64,000 bases of DNA. Source: Lasiodiplodia sp. COLG20 (taxonomy: Eukaryota; Ascomycota; Dothideomycetes; Botryosphaeriales; Botryosphaeriaceae). Shown here in pieces: positions 11,885 to 24,511 of the stretch. The stretch's first letter is position 1; every line of letters starts with the position of its first letter. The position numbers were made by a program, and so were the translations under genes. The stretch lies in NCBI GenBank assembly GCA_009801085.1, contig VNWV01000002.1, positions 3,100,001-3,164,000 of the forward strand, given 5' to 3'. Under the pieces are notes generated by a model, which had not been told where the DNA came from, searched no databases, and saw nothing but the letters and a program-made list of their open reading frames with translations.

Positions 11885-12795
11885 AGGGCAGCGCTGCTCT
11901 TTCGCGCCCTCGATTCACTCAGAGGCATTCTCGGACGCATCATGGCAACATGGCCCCCTCCGGTCCCAGGAAACGCAACCCCCAAGGCGAAAGCGGGCGG
12001 CCTGTCCCGATACGCGCGATTCATTCGGCAGCATATGCCGCGGCTAGATCAGCTCAAGCTCGACTGTCCTCGCGCTGCAGCGCGCGCGACACGACACGCG
12101 CCCGGTCCGCGCACCTGCTGGGCTGGCGGGCGAGGCGGCTGTCGGGCAGCGCGCTGGGGAGGGCGAGGGTGTGAGAGCAGGGCAGGGCTGGTGGGCGGGC
12201 TGTGTGGCGGTGGCCGGCAGGCGCGGGCGCAGCGTGGGCTCTGCGGCGGCAGGCAAGGCGAGAGAGGGCGCTGGCGGACAGCTGGCCGGCAACGCGTTGA
12301 CGCCATAGTGGGCATGGACATGGACATGGACACCGCATGTCGCAGTGTGTCGCCCTCGCACTGACACGCGCTGCTGCCGTCGACAAGTGGGGTCAGCGAT
12401 CAAATTTTGATATCGCCCTCGGACGCAATTGGGATTGGCGTTGGGAGCCGCCGCCAGGCCCCCACCACGGGCCAGACGCGCGCGCAGAGCTGTCCGGCGG
12501 CGTGAAGCGCACGAGGAGGCTTGGGTGCGGCGTGCCTGGGAGTGGGCTGGCGGGCGCCGCGTTGACGCTGCAAGCATCGCCCCTGCTCGCGCTTTCCGCG
12601 GCCAAGGGCGCGCGTGCTGTAGCTCGTTCCTGACTTCTGGGCATGTTCGGTTCCAAAGTGCGCTAGTTTAAGGCTGGCCGGCCGCGCTAAGAGGATGTGC
12701 AGGACAAGCACAATGAGGTAAGTCGGATGCTGTGCGCGTGCAGAACGGACGTCCTGTCGACCAACTTTATTATTTCACGCCGCCCGCCCAGGCTC

Positions 12796-14828
12796 ATGAG
12801 CGCCGCCCGCCAGCCCTCGCAGTCAATGGCAAAGGCTCTCGCCAACCTGTCCACCATGTCCTCCACCCCCTCGAGTACGCCGGTCAAGCGCGCCTGCGAC
12901 AGGTGAGTGCCCCGCCGCCGCCGCCGCCCACACCCGTCTGACCACAGCAGCTGTCACCGCCGCAAAGTCAAGTGCATTGGCGAAGGCCACAAGCCGTGCA
13001 AGAACTGCGTCTCTGCCGGCCTCAACTGCACCTACAATGCCATCCCCCAGAAGAAGGGCCCCAAGGGCAGTCGTGCCAAGGTGCTCTCCGAGCTGCGCGA
13101 GACGCAGCGCCAGTCGCAGCTGGCCGCCAGCGGCTTCCCGGACCTCTACAACACGCACAACATCGCCCTGCAGCGCCAGCCGGGCCTGATGTCTCTGGAC
13201 CTGATCCACACCTGCGTCGACTTCTTCTTCCAGAATCTGTACCCCTCCCAGCCCATCCTGCACCACCAGCGCATTCAGGAGGCCATCCTCAGCATGGACC
13301 AGAACGTCGAGGCCTACTGCATGGTCGCCGCCCTCTGCGCCTACATGCTCATCCAGCCGAACATGTCGCTGCCGCCAAACGTCGTGCCGCGGGGTCCAGA
13401 AGGCCCGATCCCCAACCTCAACTTCGGCCACGTCCTGCTCGAGGAAGCCGTGCGCGTGAGAAAGAGCTACAACCACGTGGAGAACCCCACCCGCTACTCC
13501 GTCATCACCTCGTTCTTCTTCTTCAGCAGCTACCAGTGCCTGGACAAGCACAACACGGCCTGGTACTACCTGCGCGAGGCCACGACGCACGCCCAGCTGC
13601 TGGGCATGCACGACGAGGAGACGTACAAGACCGGCGACTTCATCGAGACGTCGCGCCGCCGCCGGTTGTACTGGCTGCTTTTCATCCAAGAGAGGTCGGG
13701 CTCCGTCCCACGGCCGTGTCGAGTTTTTGCCCAAGCTAACATCTGCGCAGAGCATACGCCCTCCACAAGCACCGCCCCATCACGCTCGACGCCACCATTG
13801 AGATCCCCACGCAGGACGAGGATCCCACGGAGCGCATGCAAATCTCCGGCTTCATCCATCTCATCAACCTTTACAAGCCTTTCGACCACACCTTCATGGG
13901 CCTCTGGAACAAGGTCCGCACCGGCTGCTTGCCATCGTGGCTTGCTCAGATGCAGAACCAGCTCTCGGACGCGTTGCCTGGCTATCTCGAGAGCACCGAA
14001 GTGCAAGCCGTCGACCTGCGCACTTCGCAGCAATGGCTGCGCACCATGGTCTGGCAGCTCGCCATCAGCCACGGCTTCATCTCTTCAGTGTCCCAGGACA
14101 ACACAATGAGCTTCAAGTACCCCATTGAAATCGCCCGCGACCTCATCACCATGTCAAGCCAGTTTTCGCAGCAGGCGATGGAGGTGCACGGTGTCGGTCT
14201 GGTGAGTGTCTGAAACAGGCGTGCTGCGCCGCTTGCAGATTGTCGACGTTGGCTGACCGCAATTTTTTTCATTTCTGCTCTACAGATTGAGAAGCTCTTC
14301 GACGTGGCATGTACGCTGACCGACGTCATGGCCTGCGTGCCGATGGAGCAACACTCGTTCGAGCTTGGCCCGCGCGATTACCTCGGGCGCTTCCTGAACC
14401 TCATCTCGACGCTCCGCGGCGGCCAATCGCGCTATCTCGCCCTGCTCCTTCAGAAGATCAACGAAGTGCTACCCAACATGGCAGTGCCAATGCCACGTGG
14501 TCTGAGCGCGACATCGACGCCTGCCAACGCACGTCTCGAGGAGCTGTACGAAAGTCCCGCTTCCGTGTCAGCACAGGGGTCGCACGTGGGATCGCACGAG
14601 GCGACGCCGTTCGAATCCCCGCCACCGATGAGCATGCCAGTGCCAGTTAGGCAGAGCAGCCACGGAAACATGCCCTACCCTGACATGCAGGTCACACCGC
14701 CCTTGGTGCCGCAGGGACAGGGTTTCCCGACCTTCTCGACGGCCATGGGTTTTGCGCAGAGCACCACGACAGCACCACCGCAGGGGGCATACCAGACGCA
14801 CTCCCAGCACGGCGGCTTCCCCGGCTGA
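12796..14828 (+). CDS. Zn(II)2Cys6 fungal transcription factor with fungal-specific TF domain
   Basis: Four exons: 12796-12902, 12951-13694, 13751-14201, 14286-14828; 614 residues. Introns of 48, 56 and 84 nt all restore frame; the second donor (GTCGGG) is weak. The binuclear cluster reads C34-x2-C37-x6-C44-x7-C52-x2-C55-x6-C62 (KRACDSCHRRKVKC), followed by a basic linker KKGPKGSRAKV. The middle region matches the fungal-specific transcription factor domain (AYCMVAALCAYM, RRRRLYWLLFIQERAYALH). The tail is Pro/Ser/Gln-rich, a plausible activation region. The finger-linker sequence resembles regulators of sugar or starch use (AmyR/Suc1-like), but that is an impression, not a proof. The start could instead be Met at 12826 or 12856; the cluster is unaffected. 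Confidence 0.88.
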
Positions 14829-17800
14829 CGAACCACACGCGACGCACGAGTCAAGATACATAGAAGGTGTGTGTGAGGACGGCATTCAAGCCTCGCATTA
14901 TCTTTTCTTGGTTTCCTTTTCCATTGTGATGAGCGGCCAGGGTCTGGAGGCCTTGCCGCGAATCATACGGGGAAGCCTCCGCCGCCGCACCGAGATTGCC
15001 CGAATTCGAGCGTTGGGCAAGGAGCCCCGGCAGCTGAGCGGGCTTCCCGATCCGGAGCACCGTGAGCAAAGCATTACGACCACATTACGAGGGAATTTCG
15101 CCACACCATCGTACTCATCTCCACTTCCTCTTCGTTGTGTTTCTGTTAGTTGCTTTTTGCACTTGTCGCTTTCCGCAAGCGTGGCGTTGGCTTGGAGTGC
15201 AGCTTCTTGGAAAAAGGTTTACGGATAGCGAATCAGGGTTCTTTCTCCCGCGTCGACGGTACGCCGTTTCGCTTAAGTTTTCATCACGTTGACGTTAGCG
15301 CCGCATCATGGGATTTTAGGGTACCGCGTTTTTCAGGCATGCCAGGACAGGGCGGATGGCGGAATAGTGAGTCGGAAAACCGGAAAATGGGCTATTTTGG
15401 GTCGGAGAACCATGTTCATGGGGGTGTCGGAATGTGCAAGAAATAAGGGACGCATGTCAGGGAATCTTCATCTACCGGAAATCACAAAAGAAGAAAAAAA
15501 ATGGAAGCCAGACTTTTGTTGCGACAGCCGCTCTGTTCCTCGTCCTTGGCGCCGCCTCACGCTTTGGAGGACCAAATTGCCGACCTGCCACTGTCTTACG
15601 AGTTACATACGACGCATGCATCTTCCGCCCGATCACGCATCCTTCCTCCACACGTGGGCGCGAAAGTTTCCGGCAGGGGGTTTGTGCTGCGAGCATCCAG
15701 GGTTGGCCCTAGTCGATGGGGAGCAAGAGCACAGTACGTCGACAGAACCTGGAGCGGGAAACGGGCTCACGGCCATGACAATTACGGCTGCCGCTAAGAG
15801 AGGGGGCACCGCCTACTTTTTGGCTTTTGCGCGTTTCATCATCACCATCGTCATAAGCATCATCACCCCCTAGCCTCTCACGCACGCGGCCGCACCTCCA
15901 TCTTGTTACGCATATTATGCTCCCAAGATTTTTTTAAGGTTTGCCTCTCCACGCGGTTGACGATTGCCGACAGTCTGATCTATTATTTGTTATAATTGAT
16001 GCCCAGGCAGAACCACTCAGTGATAAATAGTCACATGATGAGTCGTCCAGCTGAACCTGTGCTACTGCATCCTGGATAGTGGGTCCGAAGATCTAAACAA
16101 CAACAAAGATATCGGCGGCGGGGCCAGGATGGAGGAGAGAACAAGGGCAAACGTCCAAAGAAGCAGGACCAATTGAAACAGCCATAAACTCTACGCAGTA
16201 CGGGCCTTTGCGTCGGCGTTTCCTGTCATTAAAACGGGAAGGAATCCTTATCGGTCGTTCTTTTGTTTGGTTCACTACCACCACCACTACTCCCAAGCTA
16301 TGGAAAACGCCCTCCCCAAATTCCTCCCCCACTTCCCGAGCTCCGCCAAAACATCGGCTCCTTCAAAACAATGGCTGGCCGCCGTTGTCCGTTCCTGTCA
16401 TAAAATACCGCCACCTAGCTCACCAGGCCGTCGGAGCAGAGGGGCCAAAGAGCATCGGGCTAAAGGAGGATATTCTGGACTCAGACTGAGACGGCAGAGC
16501 TATCAGCCCCACACGCAAAACTCGGTCGGTGGGTGCATGCGGCAACGACTGTCACGATGGCAACGGCGGCGGCGGGAAGGCATCCGTCAGAGGGAAGGGG
16601 GAGGCGAAAGGAAGAAGGATACAATCACGATTGCTAGGACGCACGGGCCCCGAATTACGTCCAATTTACCTGCTAGCGAGAAGCATGGTGTGTTGTTCAC
16701 GAGGCTGCAATCAAAGCGGAAGCGAGAATGGCAAGAGAAGAAAGGGAAGAAAGGACGATGAGTGGACTGGAGACGTGACCGACGCAACGCTGATTCACAC
16801 GATAAATTGCTCAGCACACACACACACCTGCAGGTCCCCGCTCTAGTTTTCCCCTGACGTCGGGTTACACGAAGGAGGGGCGGTGCGGTGTGTGTGGCGC
16901 ATTCTAGGCATTCTGGAATGTGCGTGTATGAGAGAGAGCTGAGTGGGAGGACGGGGAATTTCCGAGGCTGTAAGGGGGTGGGAATAGGGTGGAAATAGGT
17001 TGGGAATAGCTGCGCTGGCCGTTTCGAGGGGGTCGCGCCACAGAGGCCAAGCAAGTGCCATGACAAAACGCGGGACGAACCACGAGTGCCTATCGAGATA
17101 TGCGCCCGCGCGCGTGCACATGGTCCGGGGGAGTTACACCGTAGATACATCGAGATTTTCCAGGGCCACGGCTGGGATTGGTGCGAGCAGATTGAAGCTC
17201 GAGAGGCTGCCCGACTACCGAGGCACGCTGCTACTATACGGAGGCGCAGGGCGAGGGGGGTCAGCGCAGCGCACAGGTCCTTGCATCCTCCGCCATGATG
17301 CCTGCTTTGCGTTTGGCTGAGGATTTGCCTGCTACTGAGGCACTATTTGCTGCGCACGCACCCCGAGGCCCGTGCGCATCCTCCACTCCAATCCGTCGTC
17401 CCACCCAGATGTGGCAACTTTGAGGAAGTTAGAAAGCGCATGCATACCTACGTCGAAGTGGGAACTGCTGGCGCTAGGCGCGGTTAAGGCCCCACGGGAG
17501 AGCATGCCCACATGGCATTTGCTGGCATTGCATGGTTCCACAGCCGTGATTGGGCCAAGGTGCGAAGGACGTTTGGCGGTTGTCCCTCGCCTCGTTTTTT
17601 CTCATATTGAACAGCAGGCAATTTCCCCCCATCATCCTTCACCGGCAGCTTTCGCAAAAGCAGCACGCATGCAGATGTGGGATCGCAGGCCATGACTCGA
17701 CCGGTGCCGGATCCCGGATCGCCTTCGATTAATGACCATGTCTTCGCATGGTGCGGACGCGGGTTCTGCATGGACTCGAATGCACGGTAACAAAGCTGAC

Positions 17801-20800
17801 TAGCGAAGCTCAAACCCCGTTGAAATTCGTTCCAATGCGCGCGTGTGACGAGACTAGCGCGAGCCTGTGATGGTGTTCGGCAGCGCGTGCAGATCTACTC
17901 CAAACCACCACGACCAGAGGTGTTAGCTCGGAGACGGCTTGGTGTTATGGATTGCGCAGCCGGGGCAGATGCTGTTTGCGGAAGCTTGAGGGTCTGAGCA
18001 TGCGGAAGTGACGACGACGCTGCAGCACGACTGGGCAACCGCGGCAAGAAGGGGAAGGCTCGTCAAGCGCAGCATGCGGATCCGCAGGCTGTTTTGGATG
18101 TGCACGCAAGCGCGGCTGCTGTGCGATGCGGAAGGTGGGGTAAGACTTTCTTCAGCCCTCGCTTCCAAGCGCCTTGGGCAGAACCATCACCACCACCCCC
18201 CAAGCCTCGTGACGCACGCGCGCGGCGGTGAGGACGGCGTGTTGTTTCGATGCCATGCTGCCTGACGCATGTGTGACAGACCACTCTCCAGGCAAGAGCA
18301 CTGACCGGTCGCGCAGTGGGGTGCGCTGCGCCGTTGGCAGCAGCAGGACAGCAGCCCGAACAGCACGGGATGGCGCGAGGAAGGTGTTGCGATGCCAACA
18401 AACGCTTTGCTAAGGGCAGCATGGATGGCCCTGGTACTCGGCGTCGACCACCTCTCTCTCATCAACTCGACGCTCACCGGCAATCTGCGTGCGTGCCAGG
18501 GTCCAGCCGCGCACCCACCGCACTGTTCACCAACACCCTAAGCCCACCTCATCAGATCCTTCCGCGACCCAGATGCGCGACACCACGGCCAGTGCTGACG
18601 CACAGGAGCTGAAGCCAGCAGCCCAAGGGGATCTCCCGGAATGGTTCGCCGTGATGCGCCCACGCCGCCCTTATCGCTCGCATCAAGTTCGGGCGCTGGC
18701 TTGCAGCGCAGCAGAGGGCGTTCGAGAGGCACGCCACGCGCGATCGGATCGAAGGCGGCGGCGGCGACGACGACGACGACAGACAGACAGACAGGCAAAC
18801 AGGCAGACAGCGACGACATTCGCCGTTGAGCGTGACCGGCCCATCCCCACCCCGGCCGAGCAGGCCGTGCGCGCCAACGGAACCACATCGCGGTGGGCCA
18901 CTCTCGCCTCCACTTTCGTCTCGTCTCGTCCCTTGCGCTCTCAGCTGGGCTTGCGCCGCGCGCACGATCCAGATTCTCGAAGCCGGCAGAAGGCGGCGCG
19001 CGTTTGGTCCTCTGGCGGGCGGCGGCGCGCTAGCTGCGCATCATCTTCGCGGAGTCGGCGACCGTTTCGAGGCCGACTTCCGCGCGCGGCGCGCAAACTG
19101 TTTGACTTGCTTCTCCCACGTGCGCTGCGCGTGCCATCCATAACTTTGTTTTGCTCCCTGCTCGCTCGCCCCACGGGCCGCGCTCCAGCCGGCCGGCCAT
19201 TGGGGCGCTGGCCGGCGACGGGCTGCGCCCGGCTGGTCTGTGAGCGCGGCGGTTGGCGGGTGAGGCCTGCACGGCGCCAGTTTGCGCGCGATCGTCGCAT
19301 GACAGGATGTTTGTGTGGAGTCTGGAGGAGCACTGACGGACGCAGGGCAGCGCCCCACTCTGCCTTGGTGCGCGCTGGCTGGCCTGCGGTGACGTTTTGA
19401 CGCAGCCGCGCGACTCATGAGTCCTGCGTCTAACGATACCCGCCCCTCGTGCCAGCAGCAAGGAAGAATGCATGCCACGAGGCGAGGAGCAACGTGACCG
19501 AGCACGAACCTGACGCGCAGAAGCGTGCCACGCAGAGCCACAAGGGCTTGTTCCCGCCGCCAATTAAGGTTTGCCTGCGCCTGGACTGCCATGGGCAACA
19601 ACCGCGTACCGCCACGAGAAATGGGAAAAAAAGCAAACCCGCCTGCGGATACAAGGGGCATTTCCGTGGGTCCCGCCCGCCACTTGCGGTTCAGTCCAGG
19701 GATCACGAGCAGGGGTGCCGCGTTCCTGTCCCTCTCTCCGGCCCAGCCACACATTCTGGAACGTCCTGCTCTCCGTCATAGACGCCAGCGCTGCGATCTG
19801 TGTTGCCATTCTACACATCTCCGTCGGGCATTGCAATTGGCTTCCTTCGCTTAATTCTTCAGCAATCAATTCTGTCGCATTCTTGGCCTGCTCTTAGGCC
19901 AGCACTGCATATGCGGCCCCGCTCCACATGCTACTGTTCCATCTGCCACCTAATGGATGCAGGGGCAGAAACCGTTGATTGAGACGATGCAAGCCAATGG
20001 CCCCAACCACCAGCACACGGGGTCGACGAGAGCCAGCGTCACGGGGGGAGAGAAAAATCAGACGAGAGCAAACGCCCGCTTCTTCCCGCTGCCGATACCG
20101 CAGCTGTGATTGATGGATACTCCCGCTCTACCGGTCAGCGGAAACGGCACGGGAGACGGGGTTCGGCTTTCATCATCGGAAAAAGCTGACAACGTGGCCG
20201 GCAGATTCCATCTCACTTGCATTGTCAGATTTTCGATGATGAATCCGATCCAATTTTCGTCAGCGCTACCTGCCGATTCCACTGCGCGCAACAACTCCCC
20301 CTTTCCACCCATTTGATCTCCGGGAGATGTTAGAGGGCTGCTAGTGCCCATGCTTCGTCATTGGACTATCAGCCCTAAGGGTCAAACGGTCGATTGCCCT
20401 AGCCGACGGTCCGGGACTTTTTCGCTTTCACCATGTGGGACCGGCTCGCCTTCGCGCCGTTAATCACGAATCGGGGGCCTTTTTGGCGTTAGCCCGTCGC
20501 CAGGCGGAGCGTTCTTGTCAGAAAGCACGCTTTTTTGCAGGTCGACCGCCGGTAGAGCTTACCTGTGGCTGTGGCCGGCGGCTTTGCTCATCCATCGCCA
20601 CATCAGGCAACCCAGTTATGGGGAGCCAACCACACAGCCGACCCTGTATAACAATCCCTGCACCGCACTACTGCGTGTACTGCGTTGTCCACGTGAACTG
20701 TTCGCGACTGCTGTTCAGAATCCATTTGCAACGGACTAGATCAACTGGGAGCCATTTCGCGAGATGCGCGCACAAGCACTTTAGGGCACACACCGCAATG

Positions 20801-23800
20801 GCTCGTAGGCAGGCGAATGAACGCTTGGATGTATCATCTACGTCACGAGGGGGCGGATAATCAAAACCAGTCGCGCATATGCACGTAGACAAAAAAGACG
20901 ATTGCTAGCGCCGCGCAGCCTTGTTTGACGGTATTGTAGGGACAAGTCTGTGCACCGCCTCTTTTTTCATTTCTCCATCAACCTCTGCGGTTCCTCCCGT
21001 ATGAGACAATTCTTAGCGCTCTCTTCCAATGTATTAGCATCATTAGACTGACTGAGGGGACCCATGTGCAATGCTTCTGGCGCACTTGGGCGTTGATCCC
21101 ATCACGCTCCTTTCTACAGCCTCGTCCTCATGCTTTCTCCTATCCTTTTCCGGCCGGCACAGTGCCAGAGGGCGAAAAAAGACTGGATGCTCGGAGAGAG
21201 TCTGGGCGCCGTGGCGGGTACGGATGGGGCGGGAAGCGGTAAGCGGCAGCAAAGCCGAGCGTGGCACCCCTTCTCTTTCACCCCCCCGCTGGGCCATGTG
21301 GCTCGGAATACGGTTCGTTCCCAGATCTTGAGAGCTTCTTTCCTTTAGACTCGCGCGCCGTCTCAGCCGTGCGGTGGATCTTTGGCTTTCTTGGTTGGCC
21401 CTTTATCGTTTCTAGCAGCGTTCTAGCGCGCTGGGCTTCCCTTTCGCCAGCGATTTGACGTGAGCTTGTCCCGACTCGGGACGGGAAGATTGACGGTTGG
21501 GATTGAGATTCGTGCATGATGACACGTTCTCTGGTGAGATCGTGAGAAGGGGCCGGGATCTGACCTTTCGAGATTGCTCACGTCGCGTGCGTAGCCCTTG
21601 GCGGACAGCTAAATGGTTGAGGGGGACGGAAATTTTCAAAAAACAAGGTTGCGAGCATGGATCATGCCGGGCACTTGCGACTCAGCATACCTGATCGATT
21701 TGGCGGTCGATCGCGCGGAAAACGATAAGCGGAAGCTAATGGCTAACCTAACAGGAGCGGGGAGGGTTTGGAGCGATGGAGCTGCGGCAGGGTTCCTGAC
21801 TCTTGGGTAAGCGTGCATGTGCCATTATTCAGGCGGTTGCTAAGTCTTGGTCAAAGGACGTGGTCAGGAAAGCTGCGTGCACCCTGGCCCTACTCGCTCT
21901 CTCATGTTCTTGCCGTCCTGGGTTAGCCCCGATGGCATCCCTGCAAACGCTCAGTTTCCTCGTATGTGAATCTCTCTTGATTGTCGTGGTGCCTGAGACG
22001 CGTACTCCTTTCATGTTATCTGTTTTACTTGACTCTGTGGCATGAGGATCCAGAACGTGCGCTACTCACCCTCTCCCCATAATAAAGCAGAGACCTCTGT
22101 CATGGATACGAGCTTCTCGTTACTCCCTGTTATCGAGATTATGAGCCTCCATCGGCGATTGGAGCAACGGCGCAACGACCACTGTACCACTGCTCTCCCC
22201 AAACACCAACACAATCAGGTTACGCGGACCGGCGCGCGCCCTCAATAACGCCCTTTCGTGCCCTGTGCCTCTATCTCTCGTTTTGATGCAGCGGCGCCCC
22301 AGCCATGGCCCAATGGCGCCGTGTCGTTAGCTCGAGGCACGCCCTGCGATTTAACCCGATCGGTGGTCACGGCTAGCGCTCATCCTTCGCGGCCCTCGAT
22401 CGAACCTTTTTCTTCGCGGGCGGATAATCGTTTTCGCTCGAGGTGCTATAATTGAAGGAAGAGGGGGAAAGAAGAAAAAGAAAGCGCACGGGTCCAGCCA
22501 CATGGCGCAGTCTGGCGCGGGATGGACGGGCGCCAGAAAGTTTGTCGTGCAGATGGTAGAACGTGGGAAAGACTGGGGTGGTCGAGCCCAGAGGACAGAA
22601 AGGAACGGCGGGGTGGGGTAAGTAGCACGGTATGACGGTACATGTCTGGGAGGGAGCGCGAGGTATCCGTAACCGGGCCAAGGGTCCATCCAGGAGACAA
22701 ATGACGAAGTCCCCCCCACCACGGCTAAAGGCTTACTACAGGTGAGACGGCTATCATGGACTCCGCTGCTTTGGCAAGCGAGGGCTCAGGCGCACCATCG
22801 TGTCCGTGTCGCGAAAGAAGGTTAAACCTCGCCGCTTTGCCGCACGTTTCGATGGCGTAGGAGCTGTTTCTGCTTGGGTGCATTAGTCAGGGCGCTATGG
22901 CGAAGAGGACCCTTCGATGGTGCGGCGGGTGGTGGTCACGTCGTCAGGCGCGCTAGAGGGCCTCGCGCGGTCTGGCGCCAGCCGCCGCGCGGCGAAGGGG
23001 GAATGATGCGGCGGTGGCTGGGGGTCCTGGCGGCAGCCCTATGCTGACCGGCAGACGGATGGGCGGCGTCGAACGACGGCGGAAATAGCTCGAGGCTCAC
23101 ATGAGGCTCGGGGAATGGCGTGGTGGTGGTGGGGATGAGGCGACGGAAATAGGGCCTGCGCAGAGCGGAGCCCGAGATTTTTGCGCGCTGGCGCAGAGGC
23201 CGTCACGCGCCGGCCTCGTTCGCCTCTTCCGCCGGGCGGGCGGAGGGCAGCAAGGCGACAGGCTGGAGTCGTCGGTCGGGCGCGGATTTTTGGTGCGGCG
23301 GCTAGCGGACTGTCGCGCTCAGCTGGCGGAGAAATCCCGCTGCTCCTCCGCCCAGGCCAGTCCCGCTGGCTGCTGCGGCGGGGCGCGCTATGATGCCGAC
23401 GATGCCGTCGTGGCCCGGCAGCGAGCACGGCAAGGCACATCCTCCACCATCCTTCGTTATTGCCGTCGTCGTGGTTCTCTCCGTGCTCGTCCCATTTCCG
23501 GCTCCCTCTGCATCTCGCCAACCGAGCCGGAGACGGCTCCGTCACGTGGTTGCACATGCCCCGAATCCGGGTCGAAGCTCACGTCCAACCACCAGCATGG
23601 CGGGGTCGAGGGCGGGTGCGCTCGAGCGGTGCACAGGCGCGCGGTGTGCTGGCCATGCGCAGCAGGTTCGCAGGCAGGAGGGACAAAAAAGAAGTCGACG
23701 TGTTGCTCGTTCCGAGGCGCAGCGACCTTATAGATGAGCAGGCTGCAGGTCGCCGTGTCACGTCGCCGCCCCCTGCGTCGGCCAGCCTGGGCGAGCAGCG

Positions 23801-24511
23801 CAGCCACGAAGCAATGCGGCATGTCGGCCGCTGCGGTGTGCGCCAGGGCCGAGTTCGTGTGGGAGATGACCTGCATCCGCATCTGGCGCGCGATCGCATG
23901 GGCTGACGGTTTCATCGACCTGCTGACGCCCGGCTCCCAGGTCACGAACGTCATCCACCATTGCGGTTGACCGCGACAACACTGAGCAGATGAGGGCGTG
24001 TCTCATGCGGCCAGCGACGACGTGCCTGGCCGCACGCCGGGCCAGCGCGGCCGCCAGACGTCACCGCGCCTCGACAAATGCGATAGGCTGCGTTTCGACA
24101 AAAGCAACGCCCGCATCTGCTTTTGCGGCAGCTGGCACGCTCCCGTGGTAGCGGGATCCCAGGCATGCGTTCTCGCCCACGAAAAAGCTGAGACTTAAGA
24201 AGCCCGGTCGTGGCCGTCCCGCCCGGCACCGCGCAGTGCCAGCCCTGCATCGCGAGCCACAACAGGTACGTTTGCAGTCATTCGTTGCGCGTGGTGCCAG
24301 CAGCGGTGATGATAAAGCCTTGCGAGCACCGTGATGGATGCGAAGACCCCCGGCTGATGCTCTCCTCAGAAATCCTGAAATCCTACCACCTGAATAAACC
24401 TCACTCAGCAACATAGGGCTCGCTCACCGACGATCCGCCTCGCCCAGAGCCAGCGCGATAAATTCCCCAGGCCGACGAGAATCGGGCTCTGCTGCTGTAG
24501 CACATTCCACC
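14829..24511. other. 9.7 kb gene-free interval
   Basis: No frame in this stretch shows a recognisable domain or plausible exon chain. The longer ones (for example 18489-19400 plus, 303 codons; 19041-19754 minus) are Arg/Ala/Pro-rich by-products of high GC. The sequence is not AT-rich and has no visible terminal repeats, so it does not look like RIP-degraded transposon. It contains a simple repeat at 18764-18815. It may hold long UTRs, regulatory DNA or non-coding RNA genes. Confidence 0.5.
18764..18815. repeat. (GAC)n / (AGAC)n microsatellite
   Basis: A GAC trinucleotide run passes directly into AGACAGAC tetranucleotides and then degenerate GGCAAACAGGCAGACAG units. Confidence 0.8.

Larger units (their letters stand above)
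10644..12795. other. GC-rich upstream region of the Zn(II)2Cys6 gene
   Basis: About 2.15 kb with no convincing protein gene; ORFs here are Ala/Arg/Pro-rich products of high GC. Two TATATAG boxes (listed) suggest alternative promoters or non-coding transcription ahead of the transcription factor. A short ATGGAC hexamer array occurs at 12314-12331. Confidence 0.5.

Noticed and set aside
12823..13755. Minus-strand frame of 310 codons
   Set aside because: Shadow of the Zn(II)2Cys6 gene, crossing its introns.
18489..19400. 303-codon plus-strand frame in the gene-free interval
   Set aside because: Runs through a microsatellite and is Arg/Ala/Pro/Thr-rich as expected from chance in high GC; no domain or exon partners.
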